Positions 8,872-16,997 of a stretch of 64,000 bases of DNA are shown here, piece by piece. Within the stretch, counting starts at the first letter, position 1; every line of letters starts with the position of its first letter. Made by a program: the position numbers and the translations under genes. The stretch is from Bordetella parapertussis. GTDB taxonomy: Bacteria > Pseudomonadota > Gammaproteobacteria > Burkholderiales > Burkholderiaceae_B. Below the pieces are notes generated by a model that did no database searches, was not told the DNA's origin, and saw only the letters and a list, made by a program, of their open reading frames with translations. The stretch is taken from NCBI GenBank assembly GCA_945897365.1, contig CAMDFD010000011.1:1-64000 (forward strand), written 5' to 3'.

Positions 8872-10244
8872 ACTTTGACTTTTTTAACGGGGCGCTTCCA
8901 ACCCTCAATCGAGGTCTGCTTCGTGCGCGTCACCGTCAGCTGATGTGCGGGTGCATCACGCGTCAGCGTCGTGCCCGCCCCAACCGTTGCACCACGTCCC
9001 ACACGAACAGGCGCCACCAATTGGGTATCAGAACCAATAAAAGCGTCGTCTTCAATCGTGGTGCGATGCTTATTGGCCCCATCGTAATTACACGTAATAG
9101 TTCCCGCACCAATATTGACCCGTTCACCCACATCCGTATCACCGATATAGGCCAAATGATTGGCTTTGCTTTCTTTACCAATCACGGAGTTTTTAATTTC
9201 CACAAAGTTACCGACATGCGTCTGGTCTGACAATACTGCCCCGGGTCGCAAGCGCGCGTAGGGACCAATCTGTGCCTCCGCCCCCACCTGCGTCTGATCT
9301 AAATGACTAAAGGCTTCGATGCGCGTGCGCGCGCCGAGGGTCACATTCCGAAGTACGCAATGCGGGCCAATCCTTACACCCTCTCCCAAGGTCACGATCC
9401 CTTCAAATACACAGCCCACATCAATGAATACATCTGGTCCACACGTCAGCGTCCCACGGACATCCATGCGCGCGGGATCGGCCAAGGTCACACCTGCCTC
9501 AAGCTGACGCCTCGCCAACTCCATTTGCCAGAGTCGCTCGAGCTGCGCTTGTTGAGCGCGACTATTGACACCCAGCGTTTCAAACCCAGCCGCAGGGTGC
9601 GCGACATTGACAGACAAGCCATCCGCAACCGCCATGCCAATAATATCTGTCAGGTAGTACTCGCCTTGCGCGTTTTGATTGGTCAGCCGAGAAAGCCATG
9701 CTTTAAGCATACGTGTCGGCGCCGCCACAATTCCCGTATTGACCTCATTGATTGCTCTCTGTTCTGCATTCGCATCTTTGTGCTCAACGATGGCACAAAC
9801 CTGCTCCTGCGCATCACGCACAATGCGACCATAGCCTGTTGGATCCGTGAGGATTTCCGTCAAAACAGCCAAGCCTTCTCCGCGCGCAGACAACAGTGCA
9901 CGCAAGGTTTCTGGCTGGACTAGTGGCACATCGCCATAAAGAACGATGGTCACATCGTGATCGCCATCCTCCTTCAGAAGTGGGACGGCTTGTAATACAG
10001 CATGTCCCGTCCCCAGTTGGGGCTGCTGCAAGGCAAACTGCAATCCAGGATGTTCCGCATAGGCTTTCTGCACTTGTTCTGCGCCATGCCCCACTACGAC
10101 AGCGATCCCTTGGGCACCAAGCGACTCGGCTGCATCCAATACGTGCGACAACATTGCACGACCAGCAATCGGGTGAAGCACTTTAGGAAGGTTGGACTGC
10201 ATGCGCTTGCCTTGACCGGCTGCGAGAATCACGATGTTGAGCAT
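8868..10244 (-). CDS. glmU: Bifunctional UDP-N-acetylglucosamine pyrophosphorylase / glucosamine-1-phosphate N-acetyltransferase
   Basis: Cytoplasmic enzyme of 458 residues, the usual GlmU length. It acetylates glucosamine-1-phosphate and then uridylylates it to UDP-GlcNAc, the precursor of peptidoglycan and lipopolysaccharide. The N-terminal nucleotidyltransferase signature LAAGQGKRMQSNLPKVLH is at residues 7-24. From about residue 250 the protein is a left-handed beta-helix of hexapeptide repeats, with the acetyltransferase region around NHLAYIGDTDVG (near 376). The 3' end overlaps the start of the MFS gene. Confidence 0.97.
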   Translation of the reverse strand: MLNIVILAAGQGKRMQSNLPKVLHPIAGRAMLSHVLDAAESLGAQGIAVVVGHGAEQVQKAYAEHPGLQFALQQPQLGTGHAVLQAVPLLKEDGDHDVTIVLYGDVPLVQPETLRALLSARGEGLAVLTEILTDPTGYGRIVRDAQEQVCAIVEHKDANAEQRAINEVNTGIVAAPTRMLKAWLSRLTNQNAQGEYYLTDIIGMAVADGLSVNVAHPAAGFETLGVNSRAQQAQLERLWQMELARRQLEAGVTLADPARMDVRGTLTCGPDVFIDVGCVFEGIVTLGEGVRIGPHCVLRNVTLGARTRIEAFSHLDQTQVGAEAQIGPYARLRPGAVLSDQTHVGNFVEIKNSVIGKESKANHLAYIGDTDVGERVNIGAGTITCNYDGANKHRTTIEDDAFIGSDTQLVAPVRVGRGATVGAGTTLTRDAPAHQLTVTRTKQTSIEGWKRPVKKVKV

Positions 10245-10301
10245 ATTTTTATATTTGATGCGAATGCGGTATCAAGGAATCGAAATATCAAAATGGGTTC
10301 T

Positions 10302-10895
10302 TTATTTCTTTGCTGGAGAACGGGTCACAGTTTTTTTTGTATTGCTGCGTGGGCGAGCCGCCGTTTTGGCCCCTGGCGCGGCAGGCATACTTGCTGTCGT
10401 GGCCGCAGCTAGCTGACCAAACTGTTGCGTCAGCATATTCCACCACGCTTGCGCACCCTCGGTATTCGAAACCTCAGGTATCTTTAATTTTGCTGCGGAT
10501 GGAGTCTGAGACTCTGGTGCGGAGGTCTGCGCTGGCGCCGTGGACGGGGCATGCTGCCAGTTCGCCTGAGCGTTGTCGCGATTGGCAGACATAAACTGCT
10601 GCAAGGTCGTGATGGTTGCGCGTTGGACCTCCATTCCTTGGATCGTGCTGCTCAACATCGATAAGTTCAGCTTGAGCCAACTCTCAACGGATTTGAGTTC
10701 ATTAATTTTCTTTTCAAGCTCGGCTGGATCAAGCGTCGCTTGCATCGCAAGCCCTTTAGCCAATCCATTCGTCCCTGACAATGCGCTAAAAGTCTGACGC
10801 ATCATTTCAAGACTGGCGAACAACGGATTAGACCCCATCTCACCAGTCTGACCCAGACCAGGCAGCACAAAAGGATTGTTTGGATTCGTTGTCAT
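10302..10895 (-). CDS. phaM: PhaM family polyhydroxyalkanoate granule-associated protein
   Basis: Protein of 197 residues matching PhaM, which binds PHB synthase and DNA and links storage granules to the nucleoid. An N-terminal conserved segment with NPLFASLEMMRQ is followed by a helical region with DPAELEKKINELKSVESWL. A low-complexity Ala/Pro/Thr linker and a very basic Lys/Arg C-terminal tail ending in SPAKK follow, and that tail is the expected DNA-binding part. The gene lies 57 bp upstream of glmU on the same strand. It implies that the organism can store PHA, although no synthase gene is in the window. Confidence 0.85.
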   Translation of the reverse strand: MTTNPNNPFVLPGLGQTGEMGSNPLFASLEMMRQTFSALSGTNGLAKGLAMQATLDPAELEKKINELKSVESWLKLNLSMLSSTIQGMEVQRATITTLQQFMSANRDNAQANWQHAPSTAPAQTSAPESQTPSAAKLKIPEVSNTEGAQAWWNMLTQQFGQLAAATTASMPAAPGAKTAARPRSNTKKTVTRSPAKK

Positions 10896-11023
10896 CAGGA
10901 GCCCATTACGAGGGAGAACCCTGACATATTACTCGCATCCTGACACATCGGGCGGACTCGGCGCAGTCGTTTTAATTTTAGGTTTTTTTGGAAGTCCAAT
11001 CGATATTCTGGGACAATAGTGGG

Positions 11024-11263
11024 ATGCAACGTTTCATCACCCTCCCCGAAATAGAAGCCGCCATCAACTTTTGGCGACAACGCAGTCCTTCTGTAGGTGA
11101 AGAGCTGCGGCTATGCCAAGAGGCTTCGAGCCTCGCGACGCCCTACGCCTTGATGATTATCGAGAGACGGTCTCAACTCGAGGTCTCGCAGCTCTCTGAA
11201 AAAGCCCAAACCGCACTGCTCGGCTGGCAAGCATCTTTCTCTGAACAGTCAAAAAAGACTTAG
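11024..11263 (+). CDS. DUF3717 domain-containing protein
   Basis: Small protein of about 79 residues with the DUF3717 pattern ITLPEIEAAINFWRQRSPS near the N-terminus. The family is largely confined to Burkholderiales and has no assigned function. The ATG at 11024 is preferred because family members begin just before this motif; the longer frame to 10988 would add unrelated residues. It is transcribed divergently from phaM and overlaps the end of the convergent SCO gene by 4 bp. Confidence 0.8.
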   Translation: MQRFITLPEIEAAINFWRQRSPSVGEELRLCQEASSLATPYALMIIERRSQLEVSQLSEKAQTALLGWQASFSEQSKKT

Positions 11264-11832
11264 CGCAAGAGCAGCTCGATGTCATGCGCCACCGCCGCTG
11301 CGCCGACCGTGCTGCTTAACATCACTCGCGCGTCACCTTTTTTATCCAGCAAATAAAACGACGAACTGTGATCCATCGAGTAAGACCCTTTGGGGCCAGC
11401 GGCTTTAGCGTAATAGGCTTTAAATGACCCCGCTGCTGCCTTGATCTGTTGGGGTGATCCAGTTAACCCAAGAAATCGCGGATCAAAACCGGAGATGTAG
11501 GCGCGCAGGACATCCGTCGTATCCCGTTCGGGGTCTACAGAAATCATCAACACCTGAACCTGTGAGGCACGTTCGCCCAACAACTTCATCACCTGGGTCA
11601 GCTCAGCCAAAGCCGTCGGACAAACGTCAGGACATTGCGTAAAACCAAAAAACACCAAGGTGACTTTGCCTTGAAAATTGGCGGGCGTGTAGGTCTTGCC
11701 ATCCATGCCGACCAACGTCCAATTCTGACCGAGTTTGGTTCCTGCGATATCGCTGCCTTTAAATTTGACCCCAGCGCCATCACTGCACGCCGTGAGCAAC
11801 CACAAAAACAAGGCAAATAGGGTGACTCTCAT
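11260..11832 (-). CDS. SCO1/SenC family copper chaperone lipoprotein
   Basis: Thioredoxin-fold protein of 190 residues that helps deliver copper to the CuA site of cytochrome oxidase subunit II. The N-terminus is a lipoprotein signal with lipobox LTAC (Cys 16), so it should be membrane-anchored in the periplasm. The copper motif CPDVC occurs in FFGFTQCPDVCPTAL, and a conserved His lies in YSMDHSSSFYLLD. Its ATG directly abuts the ctaB stop with no spacing. It is one of two SCO-like proteins in this oxidase cluster. Confidence 0.9.
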   Translation of the reverse strand: MRVTLFALFLWLLTACSDGAGVKFKGSDIAGTKLGQNWTLVGMDGKTYTPANFQGKVTLVFFGFTQCPDVCPTALAELTQVMKLLGERASQVQVLMISVDPERDTTDVLRAYISGFDPRFLGLTGSPQQIKAAAGSFKAYYAKAAGPKGSYSMDHSSSFYLLDKKGDARVMLSSTVGAAAVAHDIELLLR

Positions 11833-12729
11833 TTAACGCGCAACCACGATCAGCCAATGATCGACCAGCAAGGCGGCAAACAACAGGGAAAGATACAAAA
11901 TCGAAAACCGAAAGAGCTTACGCGACAGCTCATCACTATATTGACGATAGAGTTTCCATGCATACCAAACAAACAATGCGCCGAGCACCATGGCACATAA
12001 AAAATAAAGCCAGCCGCTCATCCCAATGACAAAAGGCAAAGCCGTCGTCGCCATCAATGCAATGCTATAGAGCAAAATATGCAGCCGCGTAAACTGCTGA
12101 CCATGGGTCACGGGCAACATGGGCAGACCGGAGTTTTCGTAATCACGCGTCCTGTATAACGCGAGCGCCCAAAAGTGCGGAGGCGTCCAAATAAAAATAA
12201 TCAACACGAGCAACCAGGCTTCGGCAGGCACAGCATCCGCGACGGCCGCCCAGCCTAGCGCGGGAGGCATTGCACCCGACAAACCACCGATCACAATGTT
12301 CTGCGGCGTACGCGGCTTGAGGATGACAGTGTAAATGACGGCATACCCGACAAACGTCGCAAAAGTCAGCCACATCGTGAGTGGATTGACCCAGCGATAC
12401 AACACAAACATTCCGATCCCGCCTAGGGCACCCGAAAAAAGTATCACCTGCGCGGATGAAATCGACCCCGTCGCCGTCGCGCGGCGAGCGGTACGCAACA
12501 TACGTGCATCAACCCGCTGCTCAATCAAACAATTGACTGCAAAAGCGGCGGCGGCCAATAACCAGATGCCAAGGGTGCCGGCGATAACCTTTTGCATATC
12601 AGGCAATGTGGGTGTAGCCAGAAACATGCCGATCACAGCGCAAAACACAGCGAGCTGCGTCACGCGCGGTTTCGTCAGCACGAGATACTGTCGTAAAAGG
12701 CTCGGGGATGTAGCAGTCAAACTAGACAT
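11833..12729 (-). CDS. ctaB: Protoheme IX farnesyltransferase (heme O synthase)
   Basis: Polytopic UbiA-type prenyltransferase of 298 residues that farnesylates protoheme to heme O, the first step to heme A. The motif NCLIEQRVDARMLRT near residues 66-80 carries the conserved Asn/Asp/Arg set for prenyl diphosphate binding, and a second Asp-rich loop follows. About nine hydrophobic helices are visible. It lies between ctaA (upstream) and the SCO lipoprotein gene (downstream, abutting). Confidence 0.95.
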   Translation of the reverse strand: MSSLTATSPSLLRQYLVLTKPRVTQLAVFCAVIGMFLATPTLPDMQKVIAGTLGIWLLAAAAFAVNCLIEQRVDARMLRTARRATATGSISSAQVILFSGALGGIGMFVLYRWVNPLTMWLTFATFVGYAVIYTVILKPRTPQNIVIGGLSGAMPPALGWAAVADAVPAEAWLLVLIIFIWTPPHFWALALYRTRDYENSGLPMLPVTHGQQFTRLHILLYSIALMATTALPFVIGMSGWLYFLCAMVLGALFVWYAWKLYRQYSDELSRKLFRFSILYLSLLFAALLVDHWLIVVAR

Positions 12730-12815
12730 GATGACTATTTTATTGAAACGTACACCATTGTAATGGCAAGCTCGACTGAGCGGCGGACATCAGTGGACCC
12801 CACTCGCTTTAGCCC

Positions 12816-13844
12816 TCAACTAAACCGATGGGCCGAAGAGGCTCTGGAGGTATGACCAAGGCGAAACAGCAGTGTCACAGTCGCCAAGACCAACCCTGCC
12901 GCACCACCGTTATGTAAAACAGCAATCAACAAGGGCCATTGGAAGAAAATCGTTGTCAGTCCGGTAAACAACTGCGCGACCAGCAAAGCCAAAACAAGGT
13001 GCGAAGGACCCTTGAGCCCAGGATCCGACATAAGCCTCCAGCTCAACAGGCCCATAAACGCAAAAATCACAAAAGCAAAGTTACGGTGTACCCAATGAAT
13101 ACCCGTCAGTGCCGTTTGCGAAATCATTTCACCACCGGGCATTTCTCCCAAGCCACGAACCAGCGAAAAACCACTCTTTAGATCCATGGGGGGATACCAG
13201 CTGCCATTACACTTTGGGAAGTCCATACAAGCTAAGGCTGCGTAGTTCGTACTCACCCAACCACCAAGTGCAATCTGCACGAACAATAACGCAAGACCCA
13301 AAGCAACCCAGGGCTTATAGCGCAGCGATGTTGGCTTGACGGCTGGGTACGGACGCTCACGCGCTGCCAGCCAGGTCATCAGCGCCAAGAGCGCCATGCC
13401 TCCCAAGAGGTGCGCTGTCACAATCAGGGGCATGAGCTTCATCGTCACAGTCCATGCACCGAACGCACCCTGCAAGCACACCGCAGCCAAGGTAAAAATA
13501 GCCAACTTGGGCGAGTATTCAAATTTTTCGCGGTGGCGCCAAGCCATCCAAGAAATCATAATAATCAGAAAACCCAGCAACGCACCCACATAGCGATGGA
13601 TCATTTCAATCCACGCCTTCGGTAAGGTCACGGGACCGTCAGGCATGACTTGCACCGCCTGTCTGATGGACTCAATCGCACCTATCGGCGTCACACTGCC
13701 ATAACAGCCGGGCCAGTCTGGACACCCTAGCCCCGAGTCAGTCAAGCGCACAAATGCGCCAAACATAATGAGGTCCAATGTCAAAAACCATGTCAAAAAA
13801 ACGAGCTTTCGATAGCGACTTTGGGGTACTTCAACCTGCTTCAT
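12816..13844 (-). CDS. ctaA: Heme A synthase (COX15/CtaA family)
   Basis: Integral membrane monooxygenase of 342 residues that converts heme O to heme A. It has about eight hydrophobic helices. Early conserved residues FVRLTDSGLGCPDWPGCYG (near 31-49) include the extracellular Cys pair, and histidines in EMIHRYVGALLG and HWVHRNFAF are candidate heme ligands. A second Cys pair lies in CMDFPKCNG. Its ATG abuts the stop of the upstream SCO-like gene, so the genes are co-transcribed. Confidence 0.95.
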   Translation of the reverse strand: MKQVEVPQSRYRKLVFLTWFLTLDLIMFGAFVRLTDSGLGCPDWPGCYGSVTPIGAIESIRQAVQVMPDGPVTLPKAWIEMIHRYVGALLGFLIIMISWMAWRHREKFEYSPKLAIFTLAAVCLQGAFGAWTVTMKLMPLIVTAHLLGGMALLALMTWLAARERPYPAVKPTSLRYKPWVALGLALLFVQIALGGWVSTNYAALACMDFPKCNGSWYPPMDLKSGFSLVRGLGEMPGGEMISQTALTGIHWVHRNFAFVIFAFMGLLSWRLMSDPGLKGPSHLVLALLVAQLFTGLTTIFFQWPLLIAVLHNGGAAGLVLATVTLLFRLGHTSRASSAHRFS

Positions 13845-14513
13845 TTACCCAATCCTCGAGTTCTGGATGAGCTTACGAATATCCTTGCGGAACATTTCTG
13901 GATCCGCTACAGCAGGGTATTGCAACATCAAATTACCTAAGGGGTCGATCACCCATATCGGTGTCGAGAGGCCTTGACGGGCCTGCTCCGGAGTGACCGA
14001 TCCTGGCGCGCCACCCAACAAGAATTGTTTGAGCACGACTGGGTTCACGCGAACCATGACTGCGCCCTTGTAGGCCTCGAGCACTTTTTCCGGAACGGGT
14101 GCGTCATCGGTGATAAACCAGACGCGTGCCAGCCGCTCGACATGCTTGCCTTGACTCGCATGGGTATTTCTGATGATGTAGAGCTTTCGCGCGCATGCGT
14201 CAGGACATGCGGCGCCATCGGCAGCCATCATGATCCACTTACCCTTAAGAGAACTTAAATCAAAGGGCTTGCCATCCAGCGTCGTTAAGGGCAGGTCCTT
14301 AGCGGTCGGCATGGGACGCTGAGGTTGCACAAGCTCGCCATAAGCCGAGCTCCCTTCTGGCCGTAATCCCGGATTGAAATACACAAGGAGTGCCGCAACT
14401 ACTGGTGCTAAGCTCATCAACATGATGATGATGAGAGGCATCTTGGAGCGAAGCTTCTTTTGTTCAGCCCCCTGTTGGATGCCTGTTTTTATGTTAGTGG
14501 ACGATTCAGTCAC
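13845..14513 (-). CDS. SCO-like membrane-anchored thioredoxin-fold protein of the oxidase cluster
   Basis: Protein of about 222 residues with one N-terminal membrane helix (PLIIIMLMSLAPVVAALLVYF) and a periplasmic thioredoxin-like domain. The motif ADGAACPDACARKLY has the C-x3-C spacing of SCO copper chaperones, but its surroundings are divergent. The GTG at 14513 is preferred because a GATGGA ribosome site precedes it; an in-frame TTG at 14531 is possible. Its position between SURF1 and ctaA is usual in Burkholderiales and suggests a role in oxidase assembly. The exact copper or redox task is not shown. Confidence 0.75.
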   Translation of the reverse strand: MTESSTNIKTGIQQGAEQKKLRSKMPLIIIMLMSLAPVVAALLVYFNPGLRPEGSSAYGELVQPQRPMPTAKDLPLTTLDGKPFDLSSLKGKWIMMAADGAACPDACARKLYIIRNTHASQGKHVERLARVWFITDDAPVPEKVLEAYKGAVMVRVNPVVLKQFLLGGAPGSVTPEQARQGLSTPIWVIDPLGNLMLQYPAVADPEMFRKDIRKLIQNSRIG

Positions 14514-14598
14514 AGCAATTCCATCTTTCAATCATCTTCGGTTATCTAGGTAGCACTTTACAGCGAATCCTGAGCAGGCCAAGAATATCAGCACAAGA

Positions 14599-15393
14599 TT
14601 ACGGTGATTGCTGACGCCTGAGACGCCTCCAAACCACCACTAAAAATGCGATGAGCACAATGCCCGCAAAGCCAAACCACTGCATTGCATAGCCCACGTT
14701 TTTATCTGCATCAACAGAAGGCTCTGGCCAAACTCGCTTTAAACCATCCGAGTCACCGCCTGCGGTCTGCATCAGTACCATCGGCAAAAACTTAATCCCT
14801 GTCAGCTGCGCGTATATAGCTAAATCGAGATTTTGCAATCGAGGCAGCAGTTTAGGGTCAATTTCGTTCGAGAGCGGCTGAAGATTCCCTGTCCACCCTT
14901 TCGGTAGATTCACTGCGGCATTTGCTTCACTCGTCCAGAGCTCAAAGAGTCTAGGCACACGAACGGCCAGCTCACCCTCAATTTTAACGGGCAAGTTTGT
15001 CGTTGAAATATTCGTCACTGGACGATTTGCAAGAGGTCTTTCAAACCATCCTCTCAGCACAAGGACAGCCGTATCCTTGTCCAGCATCAACGGCATCGCT
15101 AGCCATAGGCCAGGCCGACCCTCAAGATTTCGATTATCGAGCAAGACACTCCATTCGCTCCGCCAGCGACCTTCGGCTTGGGCGGGTCTCCACGCGCGCA
15201 ATTCAGAATCGGCGACGTCAGGCACCAAGCTAACGGGAGGCGCACGCCTGCCTGCCTCGAGAGTAGCGGCCACCTCTCTGCGTTGCTCCGCACGCTCAAG
15301 CTGCCATCGGCCCAACATGATACAGACCACGGCCACTACCCCTAGTAGTATTAAGGCCAACCAGGTCAGTCTATTAGAGGTAGCATGCTTCAT
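14599..15393 (-). CDS. SURF1 family cytochrome oxidase assembly protein
   Basis: SURF1/Shy1-type protein of 264 residues that assists heme A insertion into subunit I. The topology is the family's: an N-terminal membrane helix (about residues 10-28), a periplasmic domain with LDNRNLEGRPGLWLAMPL and LVLRGWFERP, and a C-terminal membrane helix ending in basic residues. The start at 15393 overlaps the upstream region of the divergent 67-residue twin-transmembrane protein gene, which begins at 15430. Confidence 0.9.
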   Translation of the reverse strand: MKHATSNRLTWLALILLGVVAVVCIMLGRWQLERAEQRREVAATLEAGRRAPPVSLVPDVADSELRAWRPAQAEGRWRSEWSVLLDNRNLEGRPGLWLAMPLMLDKDTAVLVLRGWFERPLANRPVTNISTTNLPVKIEGELAVRVPRLFELWTSEANAAVNLPKGWTGNLQPLSNEIDPKLLPRLQNLDLAIYAQLTGIKFLPMVLMQTAGGDSDGLKRVWPEPSVDADKNVGYAMQWFGFAGIVLIAFLVVVWRRLRRQQSP

Positions 15394-15429
15394 GTCTGCG
15401 ATAATCTCGACTTTAAGAGGGGGGCTGTC

Positions 15430-15633
15430 ATGCGTTATTTAGTGATTCTTGCGTTTGTTGGCATTTTAGGCAGCTTAGGCTCAGCGCTGTTCTACCTCAT
15501 GCGAGACAAAGGGACATCAAATAAAACCGTCAATGCCCTGACTGTCCGCATTGGACTTTCCGTTGCACTTTTTCTTTTTTTGTTATTTTCCCATTGGATG
15601 GGCTGGATTGAAACAACAGGCTTCAAACGCTAA
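15430..15633 (+). CDS. Twin transmembrane protein (DUF2909 type)
   Basis: Protein of 67 residues with two hydrophobic helices (about 3-22 and 38-58) separated by a short polar loop, matching the DUF2909 family that sits in betaproteobacterial cox clusters. The ATG at 15430 is used, since upstream residues of the open frame are polar and unlike the family. It is transcribed toward coxC and ends at a bidirectional terminator. Function is unknown; an oxidase-related role is inferred from location. Confidence 0.8.
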   Translation: MRYLVILAFVGILGSLGSALFYLMRDKGTSNKTVNALTVRIGLSVALFLFLLFSHWMGWIETTGFKR

Positions 15634-15644
15634 GACCCTTCATT

Positions 15645-15681
15645 AAAAAAATCGGGCCAGCTTCATGCTGGCCCTTTTTTT
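15645..15681. terminator. Bidirectional intrinsic terminator between the DUF2909 gene and coxC
   Basis: A perfect 8-bp stem GGGCCAGC / GCTGGCCC (15654-15661 and 15667-15674) with a 5-nt loop is followed by seven T on the plus strand. It is preceded by A7 (15645-15651), which supplies the U-tract on the minus strand. It can end transcripts of both converging genes. Confidence 0.9.
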
Positions 15682-15717
15682 ACTAAGCGACATCTTTCAT
15701 GCCGCGAAAGGAATACC

Positions 15718-16593
15718 TTAGAACCAATACACGAAGATGTACAGCCCAAGCCAGACAACGTCAACAAAGTGCCAGTACCATGCAGCACCTTCAAACCCAA
15801 AATGATTGTCGGCCGTGAAATGACCTTTCAGCATACGTATCCAGATGACCGCCAACATTGTGGCGCCAAGCAATACGTGAAAGCCGTGAAAACCCGTCAG
15901 CATGTAAAACAATGAACCGTATGCGCCTGAATCAAAGCGAAGATTCAAGGAAGAGTAGGCATAGAAGTATTCGTAAGCTTGACAGGCGACAAAGACAAAG
16001 CCAAGCACAATCGTGGCAAACAGCCAGAAAATAGATTTGCTGCGATGATTTTCACGCAAAGCATGATGTGAAATCGTCAACGTAACGCCCGAGGTTAACA
16101 ACAACGCCGTATTAATCGTCGGCAACCAGAAAGGACCCATGGTTTCGAACGCCTCAACCACGCCTGCAGGTCCGAGATTTGGCCAGACCGCATTAAACTC
16201 TGGCCACAATAATTGCTTGTGATCCAAGTCGCCCAGCCATGGCATCGTGACGACACGCGTGTACCAAAGCGCGCCGAAAAATGCCGCAAAGAACATGACT
16301 TCGGAGAAAATAAACCAGCTCATGCTCCAGCGATACGAGGCATCGATTCGCTTGCTGTTCAAGCCGGCTTCAGACTCACGAATAGCATCACCGAACCACT
16401 TGTACAGCACCACGAACAGACCCAGCAGACCAGCAAAGACAGCCCACATGCCGGCTTGTATGCCATTGACCCAAGCTGTAGCGCCCAGCATGACGACCAG
16501 CAAAGTGAGACTGGCACTGACTGGGTGCGATGAATCCGCGGGCACGTAGTAATAGGGCGCCTCTTTAACGTGAGCAGAGTGGGATGCACTCAT
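15718..16593 (-). CDS. coxC: Cytochrome c oxidase subunit III
   Basis: Membrane subunit III of the aa3-type oxidase, about 291 residues with seven hydrophobic helices. The conserved FSEVMFFAAFFGALWYTR, TGFHGFHVLLG and WYWHFVDVVWLGLY segments are all present. The ATG at 16593 is chosen because GGAGAA precedes it at 7 nt; the frame extends to 16620 without a better site. Downstream lies the terminator at 15645-15681. Upstream is the DUF2970 gene. Confidence 0.95.
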   Translation of the reverse strand: MSASHSAHVKEAPYYYVPADSSHPVSASLTLLVVMLGATAWVNGIQAGMWAVFAGLLGLFVVLYKWFGDAIRESEAGLNSKRIDASYRWSMSWFIFSEVMFFAAFFGALWYTRVVTMPWLGDLDHKQLLWPEFNAVWPNLGPAGVVEAFETMGPFWLPTINTALLLTSGVTLTISHHALRENHRSKSIFWLFATIVLGFVFVACQAYEYFYAYSSLNLRFDSGAYGSLFYMLTGFHGFHVLLGATMLAVIWIRMLKGHFTADNHFGFEGAAWYWHFVDVVWLGLYIFVYWF

Positions 16594-16626
16594 ATTGTTC
16601 TCCAGACTACAAATAATCAAATTTTT

Positions 16627-16851
16627 CTAGCTGAGACTTGCGACTGCCCACTGGACAATCATTACAAGGCTCACCACAAATATCACTCCGAACAGCAAAC
16701 CAGCAATCGCGAGGTACACCGGATTGACCTTCGCGATATCTTCCTGCGATCCCTGACTTTTCCGAACACCGAACATCGCCCATAAAAGTGCCTTAAGGGT
16801 TTGGAAAAAATTCAGTTTTCGCTGTGATAACTCTTTTAAATCCTGACTCAT
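16627..16851 (-). CDS. DUF2970 domain-containing protein
   Basis: Protein of 74 residues with a polar N-terminal half including FFQTLKALLWAMFGVRKSQG and one C-terminal membrane helix. DUF2970 proteins are a standing component of betaproteobacterial cox clusters, normally just after ctaG. Here the gene follows the 38-residue assembly peptide by 21 bp with no ctaG in between. Function is not known. Confidence 0.85.
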   Translation of the reverse strand: MSQDLKELSQRKLNFFQTLKALLWAMFGVRKSQGSQEDIAKVNPVYLAIAGLLFGVIFVVSLVMIVQWAVASLS

Positions 16852-16872
16852 GTGCCTACCTCCTCACCTGAT

Positions 16873-16989
16873 TCAGGAAAAGTAATGCATATAAAACTGT
16901 CTGCCAATTGTCCATCCAAACATCACAAGGACAAGCACCAGAAAAATCAGTCCGGCCCGCTTATTCTTGCGACGTTGTTCTGGGGTCAT
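16873..16989 (-). CDS. Cytochrome oxidase small assembly protein, 38 residues
   Basis: A short gene between coxA and the DUF2970 gene. Reading the minus strand from the ATG at 16989 to TGA at 16873 gives 38 residues. They begin MTPEQRRKNKRAG, then form one hydrophobic helix (LIFLVLVLVMFGW) and end IGRQFYMHYFS. This matches the tiny basic one-helix protein usually found between coxA and ctaG in Burkholderiales. It starts 8 bp after the coxA stop, so it is translated from the same message. A role in oxidase assembly is inferred from location. Confidence 0.85.
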   Translation of the reverse strand: MTPEQRRKNKRAGLIFLVLVLVMFGWTIGRQFYMHYFS

Positions 16990-16997
16990 CGAAAATC

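Noticed and set aside
9303..9923. Plus-strand open frame of 206 codons opposite glmU
   Set aside because: Complement of a strong, full-length glmU gene with no family resemblance and no ribosome site.
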